From NCBI GenBank assembly GCA_947168045.1, contig CAMVKN010000022.1, positions 1-46,368 of the forward strand: a stretch of 46,368 bases of DNA, read 5' to 3'. A program made the translations under genes and the position numbers. This DNA comes from an uncultured Prevotellaceae bacterium. Lineage in GTDB: Bacteria; Bacteroidota; Bacteroidia; Bacteroidales; Bacteroidaceae. The stretch's first letter is position 1. Every line of letters starts with the position of its first letter. Below the pieces are notes generated by a model. It saw nothing but the letters and a program-made list of their open reading frames with translations. It was not told where the DNA came from and did no database searches. Below, one piece after another: positions 18,491 to 26,699 of this stretch.

Positions 18491-21090
18491 AGCGGTTTAT
18501 CAATCAGATGTATGACGGCCGACGAGGTGGTCCTGATCTGATTGGCATTGTAAGCTGACTTCGAGTCATACTGGTACTCGCGCGCCATCAGGTTATAGAG
18601 GCCCGTGGAGGTCTGCACCCTGGCCAGACGATTGTTGTGCTCAGCACTGCCGCGCATCGAGGGGTTAGCCACCAGCCAATCTTCGGTGGCCTTGTCGCAG
18701 ATGGTCAGTTCCTGGCCCTCCAGCTTCGTCGTCAGCTGGTAGAAGCGGTGCGTCTGAGCATCGATGAGGGCGGTCTCGTGCACATCATCGTCGCTGCCAC
18801 CGCCAATGACGAGCGAGTTGTCCTGGATGTGGTATTTCAGGAAGTTCACTATCTTCAGCGAGTCGCTCGTGGCACGGGCGTCGTCGCCAGCCTCGCGACT
18901 GTTCTCCACCTGGTCCCACGTGGGCAGCTTGCCACGGTTCAGCAACTGGCGAATGCTCTCGTTGGTGGGCACGTAGACGGTATAGTGGTAGGTGTTAAAG
19001 GGTGACAAGTTGTCAGAGGGTGACGAATACTGGCCGTCGTGAAGACGCTCCAGCAGGCCGCTGCCTTCCAGCAGGTTGCGGAACTCAGAGAACTCCTCAT
19101 ATTCTGACAGCACGTCGAAGACACTCTTGCGGGTGGTCATGATGGGCTCTGAGCTGAGCACGTAGGCCTTGCCGTTGCCGTCGATGGTCTGGTCGTAGAC
19201 ATGGGCTATCTCCAAGGGGGCCTCGTTGTCATGCTGATAGCTGCCTTCAACGCTGAAGGTGCCATCATCGCGGCGGTTGATGTGCAGGTAGGTACCGCCC
19301 TTCGTCTGATAGTACTCCTGCCCGTCCTCCACGTCGCCAATGACGATGTGGTTGTCAAGGATGTCCTGCAGACGGTCCTTGATCTCGTCAAAGCTGGCCT
19401 TGCGCAGCGAGTCGCCCACCTCGCCCGTCACGGGGTCGTAATTCCACACGCTGGCCCACACGCGCTCGTCGGCCTGGCGGTCAGGCTGCGACACCTTCGT
19501 GGGGTCCCAGTGGAAGCGGAACAACTGTGTCTTGCCCTTGCCGTAGGAGCAGGGGTCGACATACTGCAGCAGTGCGTTGTTGTCTGGAATGAACAGGCTG
19601 TAGCGGGCGTTCAGCGAGTTCAGGTAGACGTTGTAGCGGCACTTCTGGGCTGCCCAGTACATAATCTTCATCGACTCGTTGGTCAGCGCCGGATAGAGCA
19701 CACTGACAAACGAGGTGGGCGAATAGACCTTGTTAGTCAGATAGATGGCACCATTACAGGCCAGCCACACCGAGTCGATGTCGGCACGGTCAACGCCCAT
19801 AGGGTCGTTGGCGTCGTTGAGAATGCTGCTGAATTTCGAGGGCACAGAGATGACAAACGAGCTCAGCATGTTATTGTTAATCAGCTCGGCAACGACGTCG
19901 TCGGGCACGTTGTCCCATGAGCCGTACTGGTCGCGCAGGATTTTACCAGCGCCGTTGGTCCAGTAGTCGTCCAGGGCTGCATTGCTGGGCACCATCATCA
20001 CGGCCATGTCGCGCTGGATGGCGGTGTTGCCCGTCGAGGCATCGCCGGCATAGTAGGCGTTCCACTCAGGGTCAAACTTCAGCGTGGTGACGGGACCGTT
20101 CTCAGGCGACTTGTTCAGTGCCTCGCCGCCCTGCGACTTCAGGGAGAAGAAACGTTTCTGGTAGACGGTATCCACGCGACGGTCGGGATAAAGGAAGTTG
20201 TACTGCATGGTGATAGAACCGTCGCGGTCGGGATGCAGGTCGGGATAGGGTGCGCAGTAACGCTCCAGCAGATGGTTAAAAGCGCTGGCGTTACTCTTCA
20301 ACCTGATGACCTCAGCCATGTTGGGCAGGGGAACGACCACCTCGGCCATCTGATGGATGAAACCGTTGGAGCACTTGATGTTGGGGTTGGACACCTGAAC
20401 GCCGTTGATGCTGGCATCGCCGGCCTCACGGTGGGTGGTGTTGTTGAAGAGGAAGTCGTAGTCGCTGTTGGTGATGCGCTTGTTCGTCAACAGCTTCTCA
20501 ATGAACTGCAGCAGCGTCTTCTCGGTGTTGTCCATCATGCAAACCATGGGGGTGCCACTTTCCTTGAACCGCTTCCAGTAAGGGTTGTCAGGCATCTCCG
20601 ACGGCTGAAGCACCGTCACGGAGTCATAGGGTGAGCTGCTGGCGAAACGGCGCATGCTCTCACCCTCGCGCGGCGGGTTGCCCTGCACGCTGGGCAGGCT
20701 GTTCAGCTGCAGCGAGTTGTTCATCATGCTGCCATAGAGCAACAGTTTTTTCTGCGACGTGGTGAGATCGCGATAGCTACGCACGCCCCACGTGTTGTTC
20801 TGGAAGAAGCGCTCGTAGGCCGCATCGTCAGCCACGAACAGCGTCTTCGAACCCGTCTTGGCCAGTACCTCACGATAGCCAAGGTCATCGATGAGGCGGA
20901 CCGTGTTGGTGAAGTTATCTCGTTCAGCCAGCCAACTGTAGATGCTCGCGCCCCACCCTTCGGGGTCGCGCTCATCCAGGTCGTACTGCGAACAAGACAG
21001 CAGGGCACCGCTGGCCCCCAGGAGTGCACAGCAAGCCGCCTTCACCATCAGGCGTCTGCCTCGGCTCCAGATCTTCTTTTCGGTTTTCAT
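18472..21090 (-). CDS. Four-domain FAS1 (fasciclin) lipoprotein, first gene of the locus
   Basis: This 872-residue lipoprotein has a lipobox ALLSC (Cys near 33). Four FAS1-like units can be traced. Unit 1 spans about 48-265 (SKTLFVADDAAYERFF, then NGFIHQMAEVV). Unit 2 spans about 268-470 (AVMMVPSNAALDDYW, then GAIYLTNKVYSP). Unit 3 spans about 470-660 (YSLFIPDNNALLQYV, then a PLEIAHVYDQTI end). Unit 4 spans about 660-870 (YTVYVPTNESIRQLL, then SAVIHLIDKPLL). No catalytic motif is seen. As the promoter-proximal gene it should be the most abundant product. A long tandem FAS1 rod fits surface display for ligand capture or adhesion (inference). Confidence 0.88.
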   Translation of the reverse strand: MKTEKKIWSRGRRLMVKAACCALLGASGALLSCSQYDLDERDPEGWGASIYSWLAERDNFTNTVRLIDDLGYREVLAKTGSKTLFVADDAAYERFFQNNTWGVRSYRDLTTSQKKLLLYGSMMNNSLQLNSLPSVQGNPPREGESMRRFASSSPYDSVTVLQPSEMPDNPYWKRFKESGTPMVCMMDNTEKTLLQFIEKLLTNKRITNSDYDFLFNNTTHREAGDASINGVQVSNPNIKCSNGFIHQMAEVVVPLPNMAEVIRLKSNASAFNHLLERYCAPYPDLHPDRDGSITMQYNFLYPDRRVDTVYQKRFFSLKSQGGEALNKSPENGPVTTLKFDPEWNAYYAGDASTGNTAIQRDMAVMMVPSNAALDDYWTNGAGKILRDQYGSWDNVPDDVVAELINNNMLSSFVISVPSKFSSILNDANDPMGVDRADIDSVWLACNGAIYLTNKVYSPTSFVSVLYPALTNESMKIMYWAAQKCRYNVYLNSLNARYSLFIPDNNALLQYVDPCSYGKGKTQLFRFHWDPTKVSQPDRQADERVWASVWNYDPVTGEVGDSLRKASFDEIKDRLQDILDNHIVIGDVEDGQEYYQTKGGTYLHINRRDDGTFSVEGSYQHDNEAPLEIAHVYDQTIDGNGKAYVLSSEPIMTTRKSVFDVLSEYEEFSEFRNLLEGSGLLERLHDGQYSSPSDNLSPFNTYHYTVYVPTNESIRQLLNRGKLPTWDQVENSREAGDDARATSDSLKIVNFLKYHIQDNSLVIGGGSDDDVHETALIDAQTHRFYQLTTKLEGQELTICDKATEDWLVANPSMRGSAEHNNRLARVQTSTGLYNLMAREYQYDSKSAYNANQIRTTSSAVIHLIDKPLLISNE

Positions 21091-21160
21091 ACGTTGTTAA
21101 GATTTGTTGATATTATTTCGGTGTATTTTTTATTTCAAGCCATGTCGGTCAGTATGGGTG

Positions 21161-21191
21161 CAAAGTTACACATTCTGCATTACAGTGACAT
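21161..21191 (-). promoter_or_regulatory. Promoter of the SusCD/FAS1 operon (weak -33)
   Basis: On the minus strand TAACTTTG (21161-21168), in the context TTTGCAC shared with other promoters here, gives a good -7 element about 70 nt before the first start codon. At the expected 19-nt distance the -33 box reads ATGT (21188-21191), a poor match to TTTG. A weak -33 fits a promoter that needs an activator. Confidence 0.6.
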
Positions 21192-21226
21192 TTCTAATTG
21201 TAAGCAAGGCTTTTCTGTTCGTCAAA

Positions 21227-21261
21227 GCTCTTTCGATTTTATTTCATGTTCTTTCGTTTTT
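21227..21261. promoter_or_regulatory. Candidate HTCS operator: direct repeats 21 bp apart
   Basis: G[CT]TCTTTCG[AT]TTTT occurs at 21227-21240 and again at 21248-21261, with 12 of 14 positions identical and a start-to-start distance of 21 bp, two helical turns. The pair is centred about 75-80 bp upstream of the -7 box of the operon promoter. AraC-type output domains of HTCS regulators commonly bind such direct repeats. The assignment to this HTCS is inference. Confidence 0.5.
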
Positions 21262-21295
21262 GTCTCATGGCGTCAAAAATGTCTCACCAAGGCGC

Positions 21296-21342
21296 GCGCA
21301 CGCGCTCAAGCGCACGCGTAAACGCGAAGGCGCACGCGTAAA
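21296..21342. repeat. GC-rich tandem repeat upstream of clpC
   Basis: GCGCACGCG occurs at 21296, 21310 and 21330. The last two belong to a 20-bp unit that continues as TAAA. The composition is far above that of the AT-rich flanks. It could be part of a structured leader or the remnant of a repeat. No coding sense is seen. Confidence 0.6.
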
Positions 21343-21358
21343 AAACTGTCGTTCTCCT

Positions 21359-21429
21359 GTGCCCGGCGTTTTTCCCGTGGGCCAAAAAGCCGCCGCCCTC
21401 CCGTGCCCGGCGGTTTTCCCGCCGGGGCC
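21359..21429. repeat. Duplicated GC hairpin upstream of clpC
   Basis: Two related segments, 21359-21383 and 21403-21429, both begin GTGCCCGGCG, have a T-run, and end in a complementary G-rich arm. The second makes a perfect 8-bp hairpin (21406-21413 with 21419-21426, loop TTTTC). With 21296-21342 they fill the 430-nt divergent gap between the FAS1 operon and clpC. A structured RNA is possible but unproven. Confidence 0.55.
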
Positions 21430-21472
21430 GTGACTGAAGCGACATTCCGACTTATTGTCACACCCCCCGCAC

Positions 21473-21503
21473 TTTGGCACGCCATTTGCTTTGACTATGT
21501 TGT
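21473..21503 (+). promoter_or_regulatory. Candidate clpC promoter
   Basis: TTTG (21473-21476) is followed after 19 nt by TATGTTGT (21496-21503), which matches TAnnTTTG at four of six fixed positions. It would start transcription close to the clpC ATG at 21521. The match is partial and another promoter further upstream is possible. Confidence 0.35.
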
Positions 21504-21520
21504 AAAGCATAGAAGAACAG

Positions 21521-24115
21521 ATGACAAGTCAGTTTTCACCAAAGGTATCTGAGATACTGTCCTTTTCACGCGAAGAAGCGGCACGCCTGGCCTCAAGCTC
21601 CGTTGGGCCAGAACACCTGTTGCTGGGTCTGCTACGCCAAAAGGACGGCCCCGTCATCAACGTCTTCCACCGCCTGCGGCTCAACATTCCGCAGCTGAAG
21701 TACGAGCTGGAGGCTAAAGTGCGACAAGATGACATACTGCAGCCTTTCAACACACACGAGCTGGTGCTCAACGAGCGTGCCTCGAACATACTGAAGCTCG
21801 CCGTACTGGAGGCACGCATACAGCATGTGCAGCGCGTGGACGAGCAGCATCTGCTGCTGGCCATCCTGCATGACCAAGTGAACAACGGAGCCAAACAAAT
21901 ACTGGAAGAGAACAACATGAACTACGACGACACCCTGGCGCTGCTGCGCTCGCAGCAGTCATCCCCGACATCAGGCATCAATCCTCAACCCTCGCATCTC
22001 AATTCTCAAGTCGAGGATGGCATCAGCCTGCCCGATGAGGACGAGGAGGAATTTGAAGACGCCGCCAACGACAGCACAGCGGGAAGCGGTTCCCCCGCTT
22101 CCAAGACGCAAACGGCCCAGAAGCAGAAGAGCAAGACCCCTGTGCTCGACAACTTCTCGACCGACCTGACGGCAGCTGCCCGCGAGGACAAGCTGGACCC
22201 CATCGTGGGCCGCGAGCGCGAGATACAGCGCGTGCTCGAGATACTGGGACGGCGCAAGAAGAACAACCCCATCCTCATCGGCGAGCCTGGCGTGGGCAAG
22301 AGCGCCATCGTTGAGGGGCTGGCACAGCTCATCGCACAGCGCAAGTGCTCGCCCATGTTCTTCGACAAACGCATCGTCAGCCTCGACATGACGGGCATCG
22401 TGGCCGGAACAAAGTATCGCGGACAGTTTGAGGAGCGCATCAAGGCGCTGCTGAAGGAGCTGGAGAAGAGCCCGGAGATTATCGTCTTCATCGACGAGAT
22501 TCACACCATCATCGGGGCGGGCGGCTCGGCTGGTGCCATGGATGCGGCCAACATCATGAAGCCGGCACTGGCACGGGGCAGCATACAGTGCATCGGAGCC
22601 ACCACGCTCGACGAATATCGCAACTCGATAGAGAAGGACGGGGCGCTGGAGCGCCGTTTCCAGAAGGTCATCGTTGAGCCGGCCACGGCCGACGAGACAC
22701 TGGCCATCCTGCACAACATCAAGGACCGCTATGAGCGCCACCACCATGTGGAATACACTGAAGAGGCCATCAAGGCGTGTGTCAAACTGACAGAACGCTA
22801 CATCGCTGACCGTGCCTTCCCAGACAAGGCTATCGATGCCATGGATGAGACAGGCTCGCGCGTACATCTGAAGAACGGCAGCATACCACCCGAGATCACA
22901 GAGAAGGAGAAAGAGCTGAACCGCGTGAAGGAACGCAAGCAGAGCGCCGTGCGCGGGCAGAACTTTGAGCTGGCTGCCAGCTACCGCGACCGACAGACCG
23001 AATTGGAGGCTGAGCTGGCCGTGCTCACCGAGCAATGGCGCAACGGCAACAGCGACGACCGACAGACGGTGGGCGAAGCAGAGGTGGCCGATGTGGTGTC
23101 GATGATGAGCGGTGTGCCCGTGCAGCGAATGGCTGAGAGTGAGGGCATACGGCTGAAGGGCATGGCAAAGGAGCTGAAGGACAGCGTCATAGCTCAGGAC
23201 CAGGCCATCGACAAGATGGTGCGCGCCATACAGCGCAACCGCGTGGGACTGAAAGACCCGAACCACCCCATCGGCGCCTTCATGTTCCTCGGACCCACCG
23301 GCGTGGGCAAGACCTATCTGGCCAAGAAGTTGGCTGAGTTTATGTTCGGGTCGGCTGACGCACTCATCAGGGTGGACATGTCGGAGTACACTGAGTCGTT
23401 CAATGTCAGCCGACTCATCGGTGCGCCTCCGGGCTATGTGGGCTACGAGGAGGGTGGACAGCTGACGGAGCGGGTGCGCCGCAAGCCCTACTCTATCGTT
23501 CTTCTCGATGAGATAGAGAAGGCCCACGGCAATGTCTTCAACCTGCTGCTGCAGGTGCTCGACGAGGGTCGGCTCACCGATGGCAACGGGCGCTTCGTGG
23601 ACTTCCGCAACACAGTCATCATCATGACCAGCAACGCCGGCACCCGACAGCTGAAGGACTTCGGCCGCGGCGTGGGATTCACCGCCGGCAGCATCGGACT
23701 GGCCATGAACGAACAGGACCGCGAGCATGCACGCAGCATTGTGCAGAAAGCGCTGTCGAAGCAGTTCTCGCCAGAGTTCCTCAACCGCCTGGACGAAATC
23801 ATCACCTTCGACCAGCTCGACCTCGAGGCCATCAAGCGCATCGTCAACGTGGAGCTGAAGCCGTTGGTGAAGCGCATCGCCGACCTGGGCTACACCATCG
23901 AGCTCGACGACGAGGCCCGCCTGTTCGTGGCCACCAAAGGCTACGACGTACAGTTCGGCGCACGGCCCCTGAAGCGGGCCCTGCAGACATACGTCGAGGA
24001 TGGTGTCTGCGAGCTTATCCTTGAGGGAGACCTGCAAGTAGGCAGCACCATCCACATCAGCAAGAATCCGGAAAAGGAAGAATTGCTATTCAACGTAAAC
24101 AAAGAAGAATCATAG
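21521..24115 (+). CDS. clpC: ClpC-type AAA+ unfoldase, ATP-binding subunit of Clp protease
   Basis: This 864-residue protein unfolds substrates and should feed them to the ClpP peptidase in the cytoplasm, or act as a disaggregase. The N-domain has two Clp_N repeats (about 1-145, [15 protein letters not shown] and [11 protein letters not shown]). The D1 AAA+ module has Walker A GEPGVGKS (254-261) and Walker B VFIDEIH (about 323-329). A short UVR-like middle coil (about 470-505, [14 protein letters not shown]) points to ClpC rather than ClpB. D2 has Walker A GPTGVGKT (591-598) and Walker B VLLDEIEK, followed by the C-terminal ClpB-D2 domain. The linker between N-domain and D1 (about 147-215) is long, acidic and low-complexity, and contains a translated heptad array. 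phoH follows 44 nt later with no terminator between. Confidence 0.95.
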   Translation: MTSQFSPKVSEILSFSREEAARLASSSVGPEHLLLGLLRQKDGPVINVFHRLRLNIPQLKYELEAKVRQDDILQPFNTHELVLNERASNILKLAVLEARIQHVQRVDEQHLLLAILHDQVNNGAKQILEENNMNYDDTLALLRSQQSSPTSGINPQPSHLNSQVEDGISLPDEDEEEFEDAANDSTAGSGSPASKTQTAQKQKSKTPVLDNFSTDLTAAAREDKLDPIVGREREIQRVLEILGRRKKNNPILIGEPGVGKSAIVEGLAQLIAQRKCSPMFFDKRIVSLDMTGIVAGTKYRGQFEERIKALLKELEKSPEIIVFIDEIHTIIGAGGSAGAMDAANIMKPALARGSIQCIGATTLDEYRNSIEKDGALERRFQKVIVEPATADETLAILHNIKDRYERHHHVEYTEEAIKACVKLTERYIADRAFPDKAIDAMDETGSRVHLKNGSIPPEITEKEKELNRVKERKQSAVRGQNFELAASYRDRQTELEAELAVLTEQWRNGNSDDRQTVGEAEVADVVSMMSGVPVQRMAESEGIRLKGMAKELKDSVIAQDQAIDKMVRAIQRNRVGLKDPNHPIGAFMFLGPTGVGKTYLAKKLAEFMFGSADALIRVDMSEYTESFNVSRLIGAPPGYVGYEEGGQLTERVRRKPYSIVLLDEIEKAHGNVFNLLLQVLDEGRLTDGNGRFVDFRNTVIIMTSNAGTRQLKDFGRGVGFTAGSIGLAMNEQDREHARSIVQKALSKQFSPEFLNRLDEIITFDQLDLEAIKRIVNVELKPLVKRIADLGYTIELDDEARLFVATKGYDVQFGARPLKRALQTYVEDGVCELILEGDLQVGSTIHISKNPEKEELLFNVNKEES
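21976..22017. repeat. Heptad array in frame within the clpC linker
   Basis: Six 7-mers (CATCAAT, CCTCAAC, CCTCGCA, TCTCAAT, TCTCAAG, TCGAGGA) are translated as [15 protein letters not shown] in the loop between the Clp N-domain and D1. The wording matches the intergenic array at 13271-13305. Confidence 0.6.
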
Positions 24116-24159
24116 GATTTGAGTAAACATCATCTTTCTAACTTCTAAAGACTGACACA

Positions 24160-25119
24160 TTGACAGAGAAACACATCGTCCTTGAGGACATCGACCCTGT
24201 GACATTCTACGGGGTGGGCAACGCGCACCTGCAGATGCTGAAGGCGCTCTACCCGAAACTGCGCATCGTGGCACGCGACAACGTGATGCGTGTCTTAGGC
24301 GACGAACAGCAGATGGCGGCCTTCGAGGAGGCCGTGGAGCGCATGCGGCAACACGTCATCAAATTCAACGGTCTGAAGGAAGAGGACATCCTCGACATCA
24401 CACGCGGACGAAGGCTCAACGACGACGTGCCCGACGACGTGGTGTGCTACAGCGTCAGCGGACGGCCCATCAAGGCGCGCTCCGTCAATCAGCAACACCT
24501 CATCGATGCCTTCAACGACAACGACATGGTGTTCGCCGTAGGGCCGGCGGGAACGGGCAAGACCTACCTGTCCATAGCACTGGCGGTGAGGGCACTAAAG
24601 GACAAGAGCGCGAAGAAGATTATCCTGTCGCGCCCCGCCGTGGAAGCCGGCGAGAAGCTGGGGTTCCTGCCGGGTGACATGAAAGACAAGATAGACCCCT
24701 ATCTGCAGCCGCTTTACGACTCGTTGGAGGACATGCTGCCACCAGTGAAGCTGCAGGACATGATGGAGAAGCACGTCATACAGATAGCTCCGCTGGCGTT
24801 TATGCGCGGCCGCACACTGAGCGACGCCGTCGTCATCCTGGACGAAGCACAGAACACCACACCGGCACAGATACGCATGTTCCTGACGCGCATGGGGTGG
24901 AACACGAAGATGATTATCACCGGCGACACGTCGCAGATTGACCTGCCGCACTCGCAGAAGAGTGGACTCATAGAGGCCCTGCACATCCTCACCGGCATAG
25001 AGGGCATCGGCGTGGTCAACATGACGCAGAAGGACATTGTCAGGCACCGGCTGGTGACCCGCATCGTCAATGCCTACGAGGACTTCGACCGCGAGAGAAC
25101 ACCGCAAAAACAGGAATAG
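24160..25119 (+). CDS. phoH: PhoH-like ATPase
   Basis: This 319-residue cytoplasmic ATPase belongs to the PhoH family (YbeZ type), which is linked to RNA handling and ribosome maturation in other bacteria. It has a small N-terminal domain (about 1-105), then the PhoH core with Walker A GPAGTGKT (128-135), the family segment SRPAVEAGEKLGFLPGDM, KIDPYLQPLYD, and Walker B VVILDEAQN. NTKMIITGDTSQIDLP follows near the end. The start is TTG at 24160-24162; no upstream in-frame ATG exists in the gap after clpC. It is probably cotranscribed with clpC. Confidence 0.92.
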   Translation: MTEKHIVLEDIDPVTFYGVGNAHLQMLKALYPKLRIVARDNVMRVLGDEQQMAAFEEAVERMRQHVIKFNGLKEEDILDITRGRRLNDDVPDDVVCYSVSGRPIKARSVNQQHLIDAFNDNDMVFAVGPAGTGKTYLSIALAVRALKDKSAKKIILSRPAVEAGEKLGFLPGDMKDKIDPYLQPLYDSLEDMLPPVKLQDMMEKHVIQIAPLAFMRGRTLSDAVVILDEAQNTTPAQIRMFLTRMGWNTKMIITGDTSQIDLPHSQKSGLIEALHILTGIEGIGVVNMTQKDIVRHRLVTRIVNAYEDFDRERTPQKQE

Positions 25120-25150
25120 CGTTTGCAGGCACTGATGCCTGCAAACGCTA
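25117..25150. terminator. Perfect bidirectional hairpin between convergent genes
   Basis: A 15-bp perfect stem (25117-25131 with 25136-25150) has a CTGA loop. The first three bases are the TAG stop of phoH and the last three are the complement of the TAG stop of the convergent GLUG gene. No strong T-run follows on either side, so it may end transcription weakly, block exonucleases, or both. Confidence 0.75.
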
Positions 25151-26683
25151 CTTGACTATCACTTTCCGACCCTGCTGAATGTAAAGCCCCGGACGAGTGG
25201 GCTTTGCAGCGAGGCGCTGACCGCCGAGCGTCGTCCAAGAAGCGTCAGCAGAAGAAGCCGACGCGGTTGGGGCGATGATGCCCTGCGTCTCACGCTCGCC
25301 ATCGAAGTTCAGGACAAAAGAACGGATGCCAGCTGAGCCTTCACCGGCAATGAGGCCATTTTTTAACTGGAAGTAAGCACGGAAGGCATAGATGGTGAAC
25401 GCTCCAGACGGATAGTAGAGGGTGTTGTTGCCGCCGAGATAAAGGACGGTGTTGTTGCCTGTGTCAAAGATCTTCCGGTCATAGGTGCCCACGAAGTCGA
25501 CCCATTGAGGCATCACAGTCCGACTGCTGGTGTCGGCACTGACAGTGACATTAAGGAACACAGGGTTGGACAATGCGCTAATTTTAGTGTCAGCCCACTT
25601 GACGATGTAAGGCCTACCGGCCACGATGCTGGTCACGTCCTCGAAATCGAGTGTCAGCGTACCATTGGCGAAGGCGCTGCTCTTCAGCTTCTTCACCTCA
25701 GCCCCAGCAATGGGTGAGCGACCTGATGCACCCTCGGGAATATCGAAGGGCAGGCAGAGTGTGTTCCATGCGCCATCGCCATAGATGGTGCGGCCGTTGA
25801 GCAGGATGTTCTGCGTTTCGCTGCTGACGCGGATATTGTTGTCGGTGTCATCATTAAGGACTTTGGGGGCAGTTGTGTCGGAATACTCACCACCGACATA
25901 GAAGCAGCCGGTTACAGTGCCGCCGCTGTTGCCACAGATGTAGACATAGGTGGTTTCCTGAGTGGACGGTGCCTTGAAGAAGCAGTTCTGCACCGTGTGA
26001 TTGTTCTCGCCTACGATGCCTCCAATCTTGGCCGTTGAATTATTAACATATACCTCACCAAGGTTATAGCAGTTCTGAATGACTCCTGTGCTGCCATTCT
26101 CACCCGCGATGCCACCAACACTGGCGTTCTGCCAGTCTCCACTGACCAGCGCCGTGTTTGAACAGCCCACGATGGTACCGCTGTTGTAACCCGCGATGGA
26201 ACCGACAGCACAGGTGGCACTAATATCTGTAAGTCTATCAAACATCACATATACCTGATGGATGTTCACATCCTGCACTACCCCACCCTCTCCTATTTTT
26301 CCGAAGAGTCCGGCAACGTTGCCTGTCTCAACGCCGTCTACGTACACCTTGAGGTTAGAGATGGTATGCCCCCCACCATCGAATGTACCAATGAAAGGAT
26401 GCTTGGTGGTGCCAATGGGAATCCAAAAGTGACCATCAAGGTCCAGGTCGTTAGCAAGGGTGACGGTGTAGTCAGCGTATAAGCTATCAGTATTCAGACC
26501 ATAGGCCACCATGGCCAGCTCTCCTTCACTGGTGATGGTCATGGTCTTATTATCAACATCAATGTCTTGGATTTCCGTTGTCCATTCCGTCCAATTCCCC
26601 GACACAGTTGGGTCCATCTCGTTTTGAGCCTTGACCGTCGTGATGGCGGCCAAGGCCATGATGTAACAAATGATGCGTTTCAT
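25148..26683 (-). CDS. Secreted GLUG-repeat protein with C-terminal sorting-like tail
   Basis: This 511-residue exported protein has signal peptide MKRIICYIMALAAITTVKA. After a short beta segment with FDGGGHTISNLKV, four GLUG-type units follow (about 115-240): GNVAGLFGKIGEGG, AVGSIAGYNSGTIVG, ASVGGIAGENGSTG and KIGGIVGENNHTV. GLUG repeats are known from bacterial surface and adhesin proteins. A central beta-rich region (about 260-470) is not recognised. The last 27 residues (TLGGQRLAAKPTRPGLYIQQ, then KVIVK) resemble the tail of the giant protein encoded upstream and fit a type IX secretion sorting domain. It is the last gene of the group and its stop codon lies inside the hairpin with phoH. 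Confidence 0.85.
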   Translation of the reverse strand: MKRIICYIMALAAITTVKAQNEMDPTVSGNWTEWTTEIQDIDVDNKTMTITSEGELAMVAYGLNTDSLYADYTVTLANDLDLDGHFWIPIGTTKHPFIGTFDGGGHTISNLKVYVDGVETGNVAGLFGKIGEGGVVQDVNIHQVYVMFDRLTDISATCAVGSIAGYNSGTIVGCSNTALVSGDWQNASVGGIAGENGSTGVIQNCYNLGEVYVNNSTAKIGGIVGENNHTVQNCFFKAPSTQETTYVYICGNSGGTVTGCFYVGGEYSDTTAPKVLNDDTDNNIRVSSETQNILLNGRTIYGDGAWNTLCLPFDIPEGASGRSPIAGAEVKKLKSSAFANGTLTLDFEDVTSIVAGRPYIVKWADTKISALSNPVFLNVTVSADTSSRTVMPQWVDFVGTYDRKIFDTGNNTVLYLGGNNTLYYPSGAFTIYAFRAYFQLKNGLIAGEGSAGIRSFVLNFDGERETQGIIAPTASASSADASWTTLGGQRLAAKPTRPGLYIQQGRKVIVK

Positions 26684-26699
26684 TTCCTATAAGATGGAT

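Noticed and set aside
21971..24055. Open frame of 694 codons on the minus strand opposite clpC
   Set aside because: clpC is certain from its motifs. The antisense frame reflects codon bias and shows no domain, signal peptide or promoter.
24116..24159. Terminator between clpC and phoH
   Set aside because: No stem followed by a T-run is present in the 44 nt; the two genes are more likely one operon.
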